Shown here: in pieces, positions 1 through 7,262 of the stretch
Numbering within the stretch: the stretch's first letter is position 1
Layout of the letters: every line of letters begins with the position of its first letter
From: Pseudomonadota bacterium
Lineage (GTDB): Bacteria > Pseudomonadota > Alphaproteobacteria > Sphingomonadales > Sphingomonadaceae
Reading direction: 5' to 3'
NCBI GenBank assembly: GCA_023400405.1
Contig: JAEXFD010000042.1
Coordinates: 1-11,948, forward strand
Length of the DNA: 11,948 bases
The notes under the pieces: model-generated
Database searches by the model: none
The model's input: the letters and a program-made list of their open reading frames with translations, nothing else
What the model was told of the DNA's origin: nothing
Translations under genes and position numbers: made by a program

Positions 1-126
1 GCGCTGGCGGCTGTAGTCCTCGTCGTCGGCGCTGAAACGCAGCTTGTCGAGAAAGCCACCGAAGGGCAGCAGGGCGAACTCCGGCAGTGGCAGCAGGAGA
101 AAACGCAGATCGGGGCGTTCGGCCAT
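1..126 (-). CDS. GlxA-type (DJ-1/PfpI + AraC) transcriptional regulator, N-terminal fragment
   Basis: Only the first 42 codons are present, because the gene runs off the left edge. The ATG is at 126-124 on the minus strand. The visible residues begin MAERPDLRFLLLPLPEFALL, followed by a short glycine- and leucine-rich stretch and an acidic DDEDYSRQR segment. A hydrophobic beta-strand right after the start is how GlxA-family regulators begin their DJ-1/PfpI-like ligand-sensing domain; in that family an AraC-type DNA-binding domain follows, here outside the window. The gene is divergent from a LysE-family exporter, with 93 bases between the two starts. That suggests, by inference, that it controls the exporter in response to an amino acid or related nitrogen compound. 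Family assignment from so short a piece is tentative, and no effector can be named. Confidence 0.55.
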   Translation of the reverse strand, partial: MAERPDLRFLLLPLPEFALLPFGGFLDKLRFSADDEDYSRQR

Positions 127-132
127 GGCAGT

Positions 133-165
133 CCAGAATCAACCGTTAGATGACCAGAATCTACC
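133..165. promoter_or_regulatory. Direct repeat CCAGAATCNACC, candidate regulator site
   Basis: Two copies of CCAGAATCNACC lie at 133-144 and 154-165, identical except for one base (A or T), with start-to-start spacing of 21 bases, which is two helical turns. They sit between the divergent starts of the GlxA-type regulator and the LysE exporter. AraC/GlxA regulators commonly bind direct repeats with this phasing, so this is a good candidate operator. The binding role is inferred. Confidence 0.5.
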
Positions 166-219
166 TCAATCACGACACTGTCGCTGACTAGACTTGCCAC
201 GCATTCACAGGAGACCCGC

Positions 220-831
220 ATGGCCCTCGAACTCTGGCTCGTCTACTTCATCGCCACCCTCGGCCTGGCGCTGACGCCCGGCCCCAACAGCCTGCTGGCG
301 CTGACCCACGGCGGGCTGTACGGCGCGCGCCTGGCGCTGGCCACCATCCTTGGCGGCGTGGTCGGCTTCAGCACCTTGATCGCCCTGGCCATGTTCGGCC
401 TCAGCGCGCTGCTCAAGACCGCGCCCACCGCGCTGCTGGCGCTGAAGTGGATCGGTGGCGCCTACCTGATCTGGCTGGGCGTGCAACTGTGGCGTTCGCC
501 GCCGATGAACCTGACCCTGACCGACAGCGGCACCCGCCCCGGCGCCGCCCGGCTGTTTCGCCAGGGCCTGCTGTCGGCGTTGTCCAATCCCAAGGTGATC
601 CTGTTCTACGGCGCCTTCCTGCCGCAGTTCCTCGACCCACAGCGCGGCCTGGCCGTGCAGTTCGTGGTGATGGCCACGACCTTCGCCGTGGTCGAGTTTC
701 TCGTCGAATTGCTGCTGGCGCTGCTGGCCTTCCGCGTACGGCCCTGGCTGCAGCGCGGCGGCCGCACCTTCAATCGCAGTTGCGGCGTGCTCTTCGTGCT
801 GATCGGCGTGGCGCTGCCGCTGGCGCGCTAA
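220..831 (+). CDS. LysE/RhtB-family amino-acid exporter
   Basis: A 203-residue inner-membrane protein of the LysE/RhtB translocator family, which exports amino acids or homoserine-lactone-like compounds using the membrane potential. The N-terminus has the family hallmark: a first hydrophobic helix followed by TPGPN at residues 19-23. About five further hydrophobic stretches follow, and a conserved SNPK motif sits near residue 122 (LLSALSNPKVILFYGAFLPQ). The length is normal for the family (200-210). The start is supported by an AGGAG ribosome-binding site at about 210-214. The gene is divergent from a GlxA-type regulator, its probable controller. It converges with the flavin reductase-like gene, with only 12 bases between stops and no visible terminator. 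The family is secure; the substrate cannot be read from the sequence. Confidence 0.9.
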   Translation: MALELWLVYFIATLGLALTPGPNSLLALTHGGLYGARLALATILGGVVGFSTLIALAMFGLSALLKTAPTALLALKWIGGAYLIWLGVQLWRSPPMNLTLTDSGTRPGAARLFRQGLLSALSNPKVILFYGAFLPQFLDPQRGLAVQFVVMATTFAVVEFLVELLLALLAFRVRPWLQRGGRTFNRSCGVLFVLIGVALPLAR

Positions 832-843
832 GCACGCCCGGCA

Positions 844-1413
844 TCAGGACTTCAGCGCCTCGCCAATCGCGTAATAGTGCCCGCCCGCCACGTGATGCAG
901 GCTGCGCAGGCTGGGGTCGGCCGTCTCGAAATGCCAGCGACCGTCGCGAAACACGCGCTCGTCCGCCCAGGCCGCAATCACCTCGCCAATGAACAGATCA
1001 TAGGCCTGCTGGTTGTGCGGCTCATCGATCAGCCGGCAGACCAGCCAGGCCGAGCAGCCCGCCACCAGCGGCACATCGTGGCCTGGCATCTCGAACAACT
1101 CGACCCCGGCATGCGCCAGCTTCGCCGAATCATCGGTCAGGCTGGCGTTGCCCACCGCTTGGGTCAGCTGCAGTTGCGCCACGGTCGGCACCTGGATGGC
1201 GAACAGGCCACTGCCTTCGACCAGCGCGCGGGTGCGCGTGGCCTTGTCGATCACCACGGTAAGCTTCGGCGGATCGAAATCCAGGGCGCAGCACCAGGCC
1301 GCCGCCATGACGTTATCCACAGCCTGATGACGCGCCGACACCAGCACGGTGGGACCGTGGTTGAGCAGACGATAGGCCTTGGTCAGGTCGACGGAATGGA
1401 TGGACGCGCTCAT
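844..1413 (-). CDS. Flavin reductase-like (DIM6/NTAB family) protein
   Basis: A 189-residue protein resembling the flavin reductase-like FMN-binding domain family, whose members bind FMN and often reduce flavin with NAD(P)H for partner monooxygenases. Family features seen are the early strand-loop segment VLVSARHQAVDNVMAAAW, a central DPPKLTVVID strand, and the C-terminal LHHVAGGHYYAIGE segment typical of these flavin-binding barrels. The start at 1413 was chosen because CAGGAG lies about 6 bases upstream. A longer reading to 1473 would run through a strong hairpin and lacks a good ribosome-binding site. It lies downstream of the SDR gene in the same direction, with 83 bases between stop and start, and may be partly expressed by read-through. 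The partner enzyme and substrate are unknown. Confidence 0.82.
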   Translation of the reverse strand: MSASIHSVDLTKAYRLLNHGPTVLVSARHQAVDNVMAAAWCCALDFDPPKLTVVIDKATRTRALVEGSGLFAIQVPTVAQLQLTQAVGNASLTDDSAKLAHAGVELFEMPGHDVPLVAGCSAWLVCRLIDEPHNQQAYDLFIGEVIAAWADERVFRDGRWHFETADPSLRSLHHVAGGHYYAIGEALKS

Positions 1414-1429
1414 GCAGGCTCCTGAAAGC

Positions 1430-1479
1430 GAAAAAGGCGCTTGCATGCTGGCTCGGCTGAACCAGCATCGCAAGCGCCT
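1430..1479 (-). terminator. Intrinsic terminator after the SDR gene, in the flavin reductase leader
   Basis: A long hairpin has its left arm at 1435-1451 (AGGCGCTTGC then ATGCTGG) and its right arm at 1462-1479. It pairs 10 plus 7 bases with one bulged C (1469) and a 10-base loop. On the minus strand the hairpin is followed directly by a run of Ts (AAAAA at 1431-1435 on the plus strand). This fits a Rho-independent terminator for the SDR gene ending at 1497. It ends only 8-10 bases before the flavin reductase ribosome-binding site, so it could also act as an attenuator. Confidence 0.8.
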
Positions 1480-1496
1480 GCAACAGCGGTTATGGA

Positions 1497-2240
1497 TCAG
1501 AACTCCTGCGTGGTCGGACGCAGGACGATCTCGTTGATGTCGACGTCGGCAGGTTGCTCGATGGCGTAGGCGATGGCGCGCGCCACCGATTCCGCCGGGA
1601 TCGCCTGCTTGTAGAAATCGACGACGAAATCGCGGCTCTGCTGGTGCGAGCTGCCGAACTTCAGCTCCGAATCCACCGCGCCGGGCTCGATGGTGGTAGT
1701 GCGGATGCTGCCGCCGACCTCATGACGCAACCCTTCGGAGATGGCGCGTACGGCGAACTTGGTGCCGCTGTAGACGGTGCCACCCGGGCTGAACACCTTG
1801 ATCCCGGCCACCGAAGCGATGTTGATGAAATGCCCGGCGTTCTGTTGCTGGAATACCGGCAGCGCCGCGGCGATGCCGTACAGCACGCCCTTGATGTTGA
1901 TGTCGATCATGCGCTCCCACTCGTCGACGCGCACATCGCTCATCGGTGCAATGGACATCAGCCCGGCGTTGTTGATCAGCACGTCGACGCGGCCGAAGCT
2001 GTCCAGTGCGCCCTGGATCAGCGCCTTGACCTCATCGGCGCGGGTCACGTCGGTGGTGTAGGCCACAGCCTCGCCACCAGCGGCGACCAGCTCGCTGACC
2101 AGTTGCTCGAGACGCTCCTTGCGCCGTGCGGCCAGCACCACCTTGGCGCCCAGCTTGCTCAGATGACGCGCAGTCGCTTCGCCCAGTCCGCTGCTGGCGC
2201 CAGTGATGACCACGACCTTGCCGGAAATGTTGTTGCTCAT
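1497..2240 (-). CDS. Short-chain dehydrogenase/reductase (classical SDR)
   Basis: A 247-residue cytoplasmic NAD(P)(H)-dependent oxidoreductase with a Rossmann fold. The cofactor motif TGASSGLG is at residues 13-20, NNAG at 90-93, and the catalytic tetrad is complete: N115, S143, Y157 and K161 (YSGTK). Arginines 39-40 after the second strand (AARRKER) favour NADP over NAD. Length and motif order are normal for a classical SDR. The start at 2240 follows a GAGAGAGG ribosome-binding site; an upstream in-frame ATG at 2291 would add 17 residues unlike the family. It is divergent from a LysR regulator, a frequent arrangement in Pseudomonas, and is followed by a strong terminator. The C-terminal segment (ADVDINEIVLRPTTQEF) is typical of YdfG-like and related SDRs. 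The substrate is not predictable. Confidence 0.93.
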   Translation of the reverse strand: MSNNISGKVVVITGASSGLGEATARHLSKLGAKVVLAARRKERLEQLVSELVAAGGEAVAYTTDVTRADEVKALIQGALDSFGRVDVLINNAGLMSIAPMSDVRVDEWERMIDINIKGVLYGIAAALPVFQQQNAGHFINIASVAGIKVFSPGGTVYSGTKFAVRAISEGLRHEVGGSIRTTTIEPGAVDSELKFGSSHQQSRDFVVDFYKQAIPAESVARAIAYAIEQPADVDINEIVLRPTTQEF

Positions 2241-2335
2241 GGGTAAGCCTCTCTCGATTCGTTGGAGTGTCCGGCGTCGCTCGCTGGACATGGACTCATG
2301 TTAGAGGCGATTTTCGTTTCAATGAATGGAAGAGT

Positions 2336-2364
2336 TTGGATTAGGCTATTCCAGTTTTTGGAAT
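2336..2364 (+). promoter_or_regulatory. LysR promoter with overlapping palindrome (candidate LysR box)
   Basis: A perfect inverted repeat ATTCCA-N5-TGGAAT occupies 2348-2364 and contains T-N11-A (T2350, A2362), the core pattern of LysR-type binding sites. A possible sigma-70 promoter for the LysR gene has -35 TTGGAT (2336-2341), a 17-base spacer and -10 TGGAAT (2359-2364), so the right arm of the palindrome is also the -10. That layout would give autorepression. The promoter hexamers are weak matches; the palindrome is clear. Confidence 0.5.
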
Positions 2365-2380
2365 ACAGAGGCACCCCGAC

Positions 2381-3292
2381 ATGCTCAACCGCATGGAGAT
2401 GATCCGCATTTTCTGCAGCGCGGCCGACTGCAGCAATTTCCGCGAAGCAGCCACTCGCCTGGGGGTTTCGCCGCAGGCGGTGACCCGTGCGATCAAGGCG
2501 CTGGAGGAGGAACTGGGCGAGATTCTGTTCCACCGCAACACCCGCCAGGTGCATATCACCGCCTTCGGCGAGGCCTATGCGCTGCGCGCCCGGCAGATGC
2601 TGGAGGATTTCGACGCGCTGTTTCGCGGCCACCGCGCCGAAACCGAATCGGTCATCGCCGGGCGCATCGGCATCACCGCGCCGCAGGCCATCGGTAAACG
2701 CTTTCTGGTGGGTTTTCTGCAGCCCTTGCTCAAGCAGCACCCGCAACTGGTGCTGAACCTGCGGCTGGAGGACGAGATCACCGACGCGGTGGAAGCGCAG
2801 ATCGACATCGGCATCCGCGTCGGCTTTCTGCGTGATAGCCGCTACGTCGCGCGCGCCTTGGCGCCGGTACCGTTGCTGGTGGTGGCTGCGCCCGAGCTGA
2901 TCACTGCCACTGGCGAACCAAGTGATCTCGATGAATTGCAGCAGCGGCCGCTCTCGGTGCTGATCGACCGCAAGACCGGCCGTCGCTGGCCGTGGACCTT
3001 CGCCCACGGCCCCAGCCTGCATCCACCCGCGCCAGCGTTGGTATGCGACGACCCCGAAGCCGAGCTGGAGGCCGTGCTCGCCGGCCTGGCCTACGGCCAG
3101 TTGCCCGCCTACCTGGCGCAGCCCTACCTGGAGAGCGGCCGACTGCAGGCGGTGCTGACCGAGCAGGCACCCGATCCCTGGCAGTTGTTTATCTATCGCC
3201 CGCAGCAAGGCCCGGTGCCGCCAAGGGTGCGCCTGGTGTTCGATCACCTGCGCGCCTGCTTCTCCGACCCGGCGCAGTTTCCCCAGGGCTGA
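2381..3292 (+). CDS. LysR-family transcriptional regulator
   Basis: A 303-residue LysR-type regulator of normal family length. The N-terminal winged helix-turn-helix spans about residues 5-65: the recognition region SNFREAATRLGVSPQAVTRA (18-37) is followed by IKALEEELGEILFHRNTRQV, the standard LysR pattern. The remainder (about 90-295) is the periplasmic-binding-protein-like effector domain, with GRIGITAPQAIG opening its first strand. The ATG at 2381 has only a modest GAGG-type ribosome-binding site about 10 bases upstream; in-frame ATGs at codons 5 and 7 are alternatives, but they would remove residues from the first DNA-binding helix. It is divergent from the SDR gene (140 bases between starts), its likely target, and a LysR-box-like palindrome lies just upstream. 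The effector is unknown. Confidence 0.92.
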   Translation: MLNRMEMIRIFCSAADCSNFREAATRLGVSPQAVTRAIKALEEELGEILFHRNTRQVHITAFGEAYALRARQMLEDFDALFRGHRAETESVIAGRIGITAPQAIGKRFLVGFLQPLLKQHPQLVLNLRLEDEITDAVEAQIDIGIRVGFLRDSRYVARALAPVPLLVVAAPELITATGEPSDLDELQQRPLSVLIDRKTGRRWPWTFAHGPSLHPPAPALVCDDPEAELEAVLAGLAYGQLPAYLAQPYLESGRLQAVLTEQAPDPWQLFIYRPQQGPVPPRVRLVFDHLRACFSDPAQFPQG

Positions 3293-3393
3293 GGTCGCTC
3301 ACGGCAACGCCGCTGTCGCCTGCGAAGCGCCCGCCCCACCCATCGCTCCGTAACCTGCCTGAAGCCGTCTAAATCAGGGATCAGGAGCGTCGC

Positions 3394-3744
3394 ATGAATG
3401 CTATCCACACGGGCCAGCAGGTCAGCCCGGCCACCTTGCACAAGGTGATCGCCGCCTCGGCCATCGGTAATTTCGTCGAGTGGTTCGACTTTGCCGTCTA
3501 CGGCTTTCTCGCCGTGACCATCGCTTCGCTGTTCTTCCCGCCGGGCAACCCGACCCTGGCGCTGCTGCAGACCTTCGCCGTGTTTGCCGTGTCGTTCGCC
3601 CTGCGCCCACTGGGCAGCATCGTCTTCGGCATTCTCGGTGATCGGATCGGACGTAAACGCGCACTGTCGATCACCGTGCTGCTGATGGCAGGCGGCCTGG
3701 CACTGCCGGAGTCGTCGAAACGGCCGCTGAACTATCAGCGCTGA
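3394..3744 (+). pseudogene. MHS-type MFS symporter remnant with in-frame internal deletion
   Basis: An intact-looking reading frame of 116 residues that starts as a metabolite:H+ symporter (MHS, ProP/ShiA-like) of the major facilitator superfamily. GNFVEWFDFAVYG (25-37) is the first-helix signature, RPLGS (71-75) follows, and the loop motif A reads GDRIGRKRA (82-90). The third membrane helix begins at about 91 and stops abruptly after LLMAG (about 100). The remaining residues, LALPESSKRPLNYQR, resemble the tail that follows the last helix in this family; E. coli ProP has ETANRPLKG at the corresponding place. Full-length members have over 400 residues, so roughly 300 appear to be missing from the middle with the frame kept. 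AGGAG at 3382-3386 supports the start. The product lacks most of the transport path and is probably inactive. The stop is 4 bases from the convergent receptor gene. Confidence 0.8.
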
Positions 3745-3748
3745 GCGA

Positions 3749-6010
3749 TCAATACGCCACCGAATAGCTGAGGCCAAAGGTGCGCCCGGCTGCCGGCAGA
3801 CTGGAGATGGCGCCGTAGGTGGCCTCGGCCTGCTGGCCGTAGACGGTCTTGTAGTCGCGGTTGGCCAGGTTATAGACACCGAAACCGACCTCGCCGCCCA
3901 GCCAGGGCGCATGGGCGATCAGGTCGACCACGGTATAGCCCTGGATCTTGGTCGCCGGGGTGGCGCGGATGGTTGGGCTGATCGCGGCGGACTGGGCGTC
4001 GTCGTAGGCACGGTCGCTGCCACCCACGGTGAGCGCCTGCAGGCGCACGCCATAGCCATCGAGGAAGCGCCAGTCGCTATAGACGGTGGCCTTCAGCGGC
4101 GAGACGCGGAAGGCATTGAGCTCGCGCCAGTTGCCAGCGGCGTCCTTGTACTGGCCACGGGTGTAGGCCAGGGTGCCGCCCAGCGTCCAGCCCTCGGCGA
4201 CGGGCACCTGCAGGTTACCCTCGGCGCCCCATACGCGCTCGTCGGTGTCGGCCACCGAGACGCTGAAATCGCGGTTGAACTGCACCACCTTGTCGGAGGT
4301 GTTGTAGAACGCGGTGACTCCGGCGTTGAGGCCACCGGCATCGCCCAGGCGCCAGCCCAGTTCGTAGTTGTTGACCTTGATCGAATCGATGCTGCTGCTA
4401 TCGATGACGAAGCTGGCCGGCACGTCGCGCAGCATGCGCTGGGTGTCGGGCAGGCTGAAGCCCTGGGAGAAATTGGCGAACAGCTGCTGAGTGTCGGTCA
4501 GCTTGTACACCGCGCCGAGGTTGAACAGGGTTTCGCTGTGGCGCACGTTGCCGCCTTCCAGGGTACGCGCCTGGTAACCGGCCACGGTGGCGGCGGTGAC
4601 TGCCTCGCCATAGGGGGTGGAGTCATCCACCTGGTTGCGGATGGTTTCGCGCCGTACCCCGGCCTGCAGGCTGAGGCGCTCGGTGAGCTGGTAGTCGCCC
4701 TGGAGGAACGCGCCGGTCTTGCTCACTTCCACGTCCGGGCCCATCGAGGAACTGTAGGTCTCGCGATAGTTCAGGCCATTGCTGGTGAAGAAGCTATTGA
4801 AGTCGTAGAACTGGCCGTCCTGACTATCCTGCTCACGCTCGTGATCCAGGCCATAGGTCAGTTGCAGATCGCGGCCGGCCAGCTCGAAGCCCTTCTGCAA
4901 GGCGGTGCGCACGCCCCAGACGTCGATGTCGGTGCTCGACTGCAGCACCACGTTGGCCACCCCACCGGGCAACGCGGCATTGGCCGCACGACTGGCGAAC
5001 GGGAACCAGCGCGATTTTTCCTTGCGGTAGTAGGCTTCGGCGGTCAATTGCTGGCCACCCAGCAAATCGCGGTTGAGGTATTGCACATTGGCGCCGTAAT
5101 GACGGGTGCGCGGCTGGTCGTCGAGCTTCAAACCGTCCACCGCGTTGTGGCTGGGCTGGTAGTTCGAGACCAGCAACGCCGACAGGTTGGGGCCGTAGTC
5201 CGGGCCGTAGTCGCTGTCCTGCTCGTCATCGTAGTAGCGCACGCCGGCGCTCAGTTGCTGGTCATCGTCCAGGTGCCAGGTCAGGCGGCCGTTGAAGTCG
5301 AAGCTGGTGGTGTCCTGGCGGTCGGTCTGGGAGATTTCCGGGCCGATGTGATCACCATGGGCGTCGCGAATCTCGCCCTGCTTGGTGAAGCTCAGGCCGG
5401 CGAAACCGTTGACCGCGCCCTGGTGGAAGGCAGCGGTCTGCGAGGCCTCGTAGGCCATGGCGTCACGCGCCGCCTTGCCGGGGGTACGCAGGCCGATACG
5501 GCTGCTGAAGTCGCTGGTTTCGTCGTCGGCATTGCGCGTGATGATATTGATCAGGCCGCCGGTGGCGCCGGCGCCGTAGATGCTGGTGGCACCGGAGATC
5601 ACCTCGATGCGCTCGATCATCGCCGGGCTGATGCTGTTGAGCTGGCGCGAACCATCGCGCGAGCCGGTCAGCGGCACGCCGTCGATCATCACCTGCACGG
5701 TACGCCCGCGCATGGTCATGCCGTAGTTGCTGGTGGTGCCGCTGCTCGGCGCCAGCGAGGGCACCAGTTGGCCGAGGATATCGGCGGTGGAACGGCCAGC
5801 GGCAGCCTGCTCTGCAACCTGCTCGCGATCGATGCTGTAAACCGTGCCGGCGATCTCGGCGATGCTCTTGGCCGAACGGGTGGCGGTGACCACCATCGGG
5901 CTGAGTTCCTTGACCTGGCTGGTCGTAGTGTCGTCGGCCTGCGCGTGGAGCGCGCCACTCACCGCCAGGCTGAGCAAGGTGACCTGCATGGATGCCGAAA
6001 GATGTCTCAT
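3749..6010 (-). CDS. TonB-dependent siderophore receptor, IutA/ChtA/RhtA-like
   Basis: A 753-residue outer-membrane receptor. It has a signal peptide (about residues 1-25, ending LHAQA), a TonB-box-like segment PMVVTATR (38-45), a plug domain to about 165, and a 22-strand beta-barrel ending in an aromatic residue (SYSVAY). The plug contains SRQLNSISP and IEVISGATSIYGAGATGGLI, nearly the same wording as the E. coli aerobactin receptor IutA (SRQLDSIDP, IEVI, GATSLYGGGSTGGLI). This places it with receptors for citrate-hydroxamate siderophores (aerobactin, schizokinen, rhizobactin 1021), such as P. aeruginosa ChtA. GGGGGAA precedes the ATG. It lies 22 bases downstream of an RhtX-like permease gene, so both are probably co-transcribed under the divergent AraC regulator and Fur. 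The exact ligand is inferred. Confidence 0.9.
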   Translation of the reverse strand: MRHLSASMQVTLLSLAVSGALHAQADDTTTSQVKELSPMVVTATRSAKSIAEIAGTVYSIDREQVAEQAAAGRSTADILGQLVPSLAPSSGTTSNYGMTMRGRTVQVMIDGVPLTGSRDGSRQLNSISPAMIERIEVISGATSIYGAGATGGLINIITRNADDETSDFSSRIGLRTPGKAARDAMAYEASQTAAFHQGAVNGFAGLSFTKQGEIRDAHGDHIGPEISQTDRQDTTSFDFNGRLTWHLDDDQQLSAGVRYYDDEQDSDYGPDYGPNLSALLVSNYQPSHNAVDGLKLDDQPRTRHYGANVQYLNRDLLGGQQLTAEAYYRKEKSRWFPFASRAANAALPGGVANVVLQSSTDIDVWGVRTALQKGFELAGRDLQLTYGLDHEREQDSQDGQFYDFNSFFTSNGLNYRETYSSSMGPDVEVSKTGAFLQGDYQLTERLSLQAGVRRETIRNQVDDSTPYGEAVTAATVAGYQARTLEGGNVRHSETLFNLGAVYKLTDTQQLFANFSQGFSLPDTQRMLRDVPASFVIDSSSIDSIKVNNYELGWRLGDAGGLNAGVTAFYNTSDKVVQFNRDFSVSVADTDERVWGAEGNLQVPVAEGWTLGGTLAYTRGQYKDAAGNWRELNAFRVSPLKATVYSDWRFLDGYGVRLQALTVGGSDRAYDDAQSAAISPTIRATPATKIQGYTVVDLIAHAPWLGGEVGFGVYNLANRDYKTVYGQQAEATYGAISSLPAAGRTFGLSYSVAY

Positions 6011-6032
6011 GGTTTCCCCCAGAGAAAGCGCG

Positions 6033-7262
6033 TCAATGATTGCCGGAGCCGGCCTGGATCGACCGGACGATAGGTTTGCAGAGCAGGACGCTGAGCACTG
6101 AAAGTGCGCCCAGCAGCAGGTAATAGGTTTCGTAGCCCAGGCCCTTGGCGAGGAAGCCCGATAGCGAACCGCCGACGAAGAACACCAACAGCTCGAAGCA
6201 CACCAGCACGGTGAAATCGGTGCCGGCCTGCTGCCGCGAGCACAGCTGCATGAACAGGGCGTAGAGGCTGGTCATCGCCAGGTAGCGGATGGCCAGGAGC
6301 ACCAGCACCATGGCCCCGAGCCACAGCGGTGAACCGTCGGCCAGGCCGCTGAACAGCAGCCCGGCGACCGCCAGGTAGGCCAGGCTGCGCAGCCAGCCGG
6401 CGCGCAGCAGCAGGGTCGCCGCGCGCTGGCGCTGCAACAGGCGTGCAGCCGCCACGGCGGCAAGCAGCCCGACGCTGGCGCCGGCCACCGACATCAGCAG
6501 GCCGATCTGCGTCAGCGACCACTGGCGATCCACCAACATCGGCGTAAGCATGGCCATGGCCGGCGCCTCGACCAGGCGATAGACCAGGATCAGCAGCAGT
6601 GCCCAGCGGATCTCCGGACGCTTGAAGGTGGCGATGAAGCCCGGCCTGGCCGCCTCGGCCTGCGCCGGCAGGCGATCATCGACGCGCGCCACCGCCAGCA
6701 TGGTCAAGGCGCTGAGGCCGGCCAGGGTCAGCAGCGCGCTCTGCCAGCCGACCACCTGGTACAGCCACAGCACACCGGCGCCACCGAACAGGCTGCCCAG
6801 GGCCACGCCAATGCTCTGCGCCATGCTGCCCAGACGATGATCCTCGCTGGCCAGCGACTCCACGGTGTAACCGTCGATGGCGATGTCCTGGGTGGCGGCG
6901 AAGGTGGATGTCCACAGGCTCACCAGCACGAACAGCAGCAGGCCGTGCTCCAGCCCGGTCAGCGCCAGTACCAGGATGCCGGCCACCAGCGCCGCCTGGG
7001 TCAGCCACAGCCAGGTGCGGCGACGGCCGAGGCTGTGCAGGTAATGCCGGTCGACCAGCGGCGCCCAGAGGAACTTGAACGCCCAGGGGACATACAGCAG
7101 CGAAAGCATGCCGATCCAGCGCAGGTCGACACCCTGGCTACGCAGGATGGCCGGCATCGCCACGTTGAAGAAGTACAGCGGCAGCGCGTGGGCCAGGTAC
7201 AGCACCACGATCACCGCCAACGCCAGCCGGGTCACCGGCACCTGCTCAGACGGACGCTGCAT
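6033..7262 (-). CDS. RhtX/FptX-like MFS siderophore permease
   Basis: A 409-residue, roughly 12-helix inner-membrane transporter. WAPLVDR (66-72) with GRRRTW (79-84) forms the first cytoplasmic loop motif, and TQDIAIDGY (124-132) is characteristic of the AmpG/RhtX/FptX branch of the major facilitator superfamily. RhtX and FptX import rhizobactin 1021 and pyochelin respectively across the inner membrane as single-polypeptide permeases in place of an ABC system. The start at 7262 gives the usual family length and places the first helix at about residues 12-33; reading on to 7385 would add 41 residues with no family character that overlap the upstream gene. The chosen start overlaps the preceding 129-residue gene by 17 bases, indicating translational coupling. 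The IutA-like receptor follows after 22 bases. Role inferred: cytoplasmic import of the siderophore delivered by that receptor. Confidence 0.87.
   Translation of the reverse strand: MQRPSEQVPVTRLALAVIVVLYLAHALPLYFFNVAMPAILRSQGVDLRWIGMLSLLYVPWAFKFLWAPLVDRHYLHSLGRRRTWLWLTQAALVAGILVLALTGLEHGLLLFVLVSLWTSTFAATQDIAIDGYTVESLASEDHRLGSMAQSIGVALGSLFGGAGVLWLYQVVGWQSALLTLAGLSALTMLAVARVDDRLPAQAEAARPGFIATFKRPEIRWALLLILVYRLVEAPAMAMLTPMLVDRQWSLTQIGLLMSVAGASVGLLAAVAAARLLQRQRAATLLLRAGWLRSLAYLAVAGLLFSGLADGSPLWLGAMVLVLLAIRYLAMTSLYALFMQLCSRQQAGTDFTVLVCFELLVFFVGGSLSGFLAKGLGYETYYLLLGALSVLSVLLCKPIVRSIQAGSGNH

Noticed and set aside
1313..1321. An origin of replication suggested by TTATCCACA
   Set aside because: It is a single box inside a coding region, with no AT-rich unwinding element and no dnaA, dnaN or rep gene; reported only as a box-density observation.
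1414..1473. An earlier start for the flavin reductase-like protein at 1473
   Set aside because: The extra 20 residues run through the terminator hairpin and lack a ribosome-binding site, while the ATG at 1413 has CAGGAG correctly spaced.
2237..3247. A 336-codon open frame on the minus strand opposite the LysR gene
   Set aside because: The composition is rich in Gln, Arg and His with no family pattern, and the plus strand encodes a complete LysR regulator.
3691..3744. A mobile element insertion as the cause of the truncated symporter
   Set aside because: No transposase, terminal inverted repeats or target duplication is visible, and the tail of the frame looks like the symporter's own C-terminus, so an internal deletion explains it better.
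3911..6073. A 720-codon open frame on the plus strand, antisense to the receptor gene
   Set aside because: It is a shadow of the IutA-like gene in GC-rich DNA. The translation is low-complexity Ala/Gly/Val/His with no fold, while the opposite strand has a clear signal peptide, plug and barrel.
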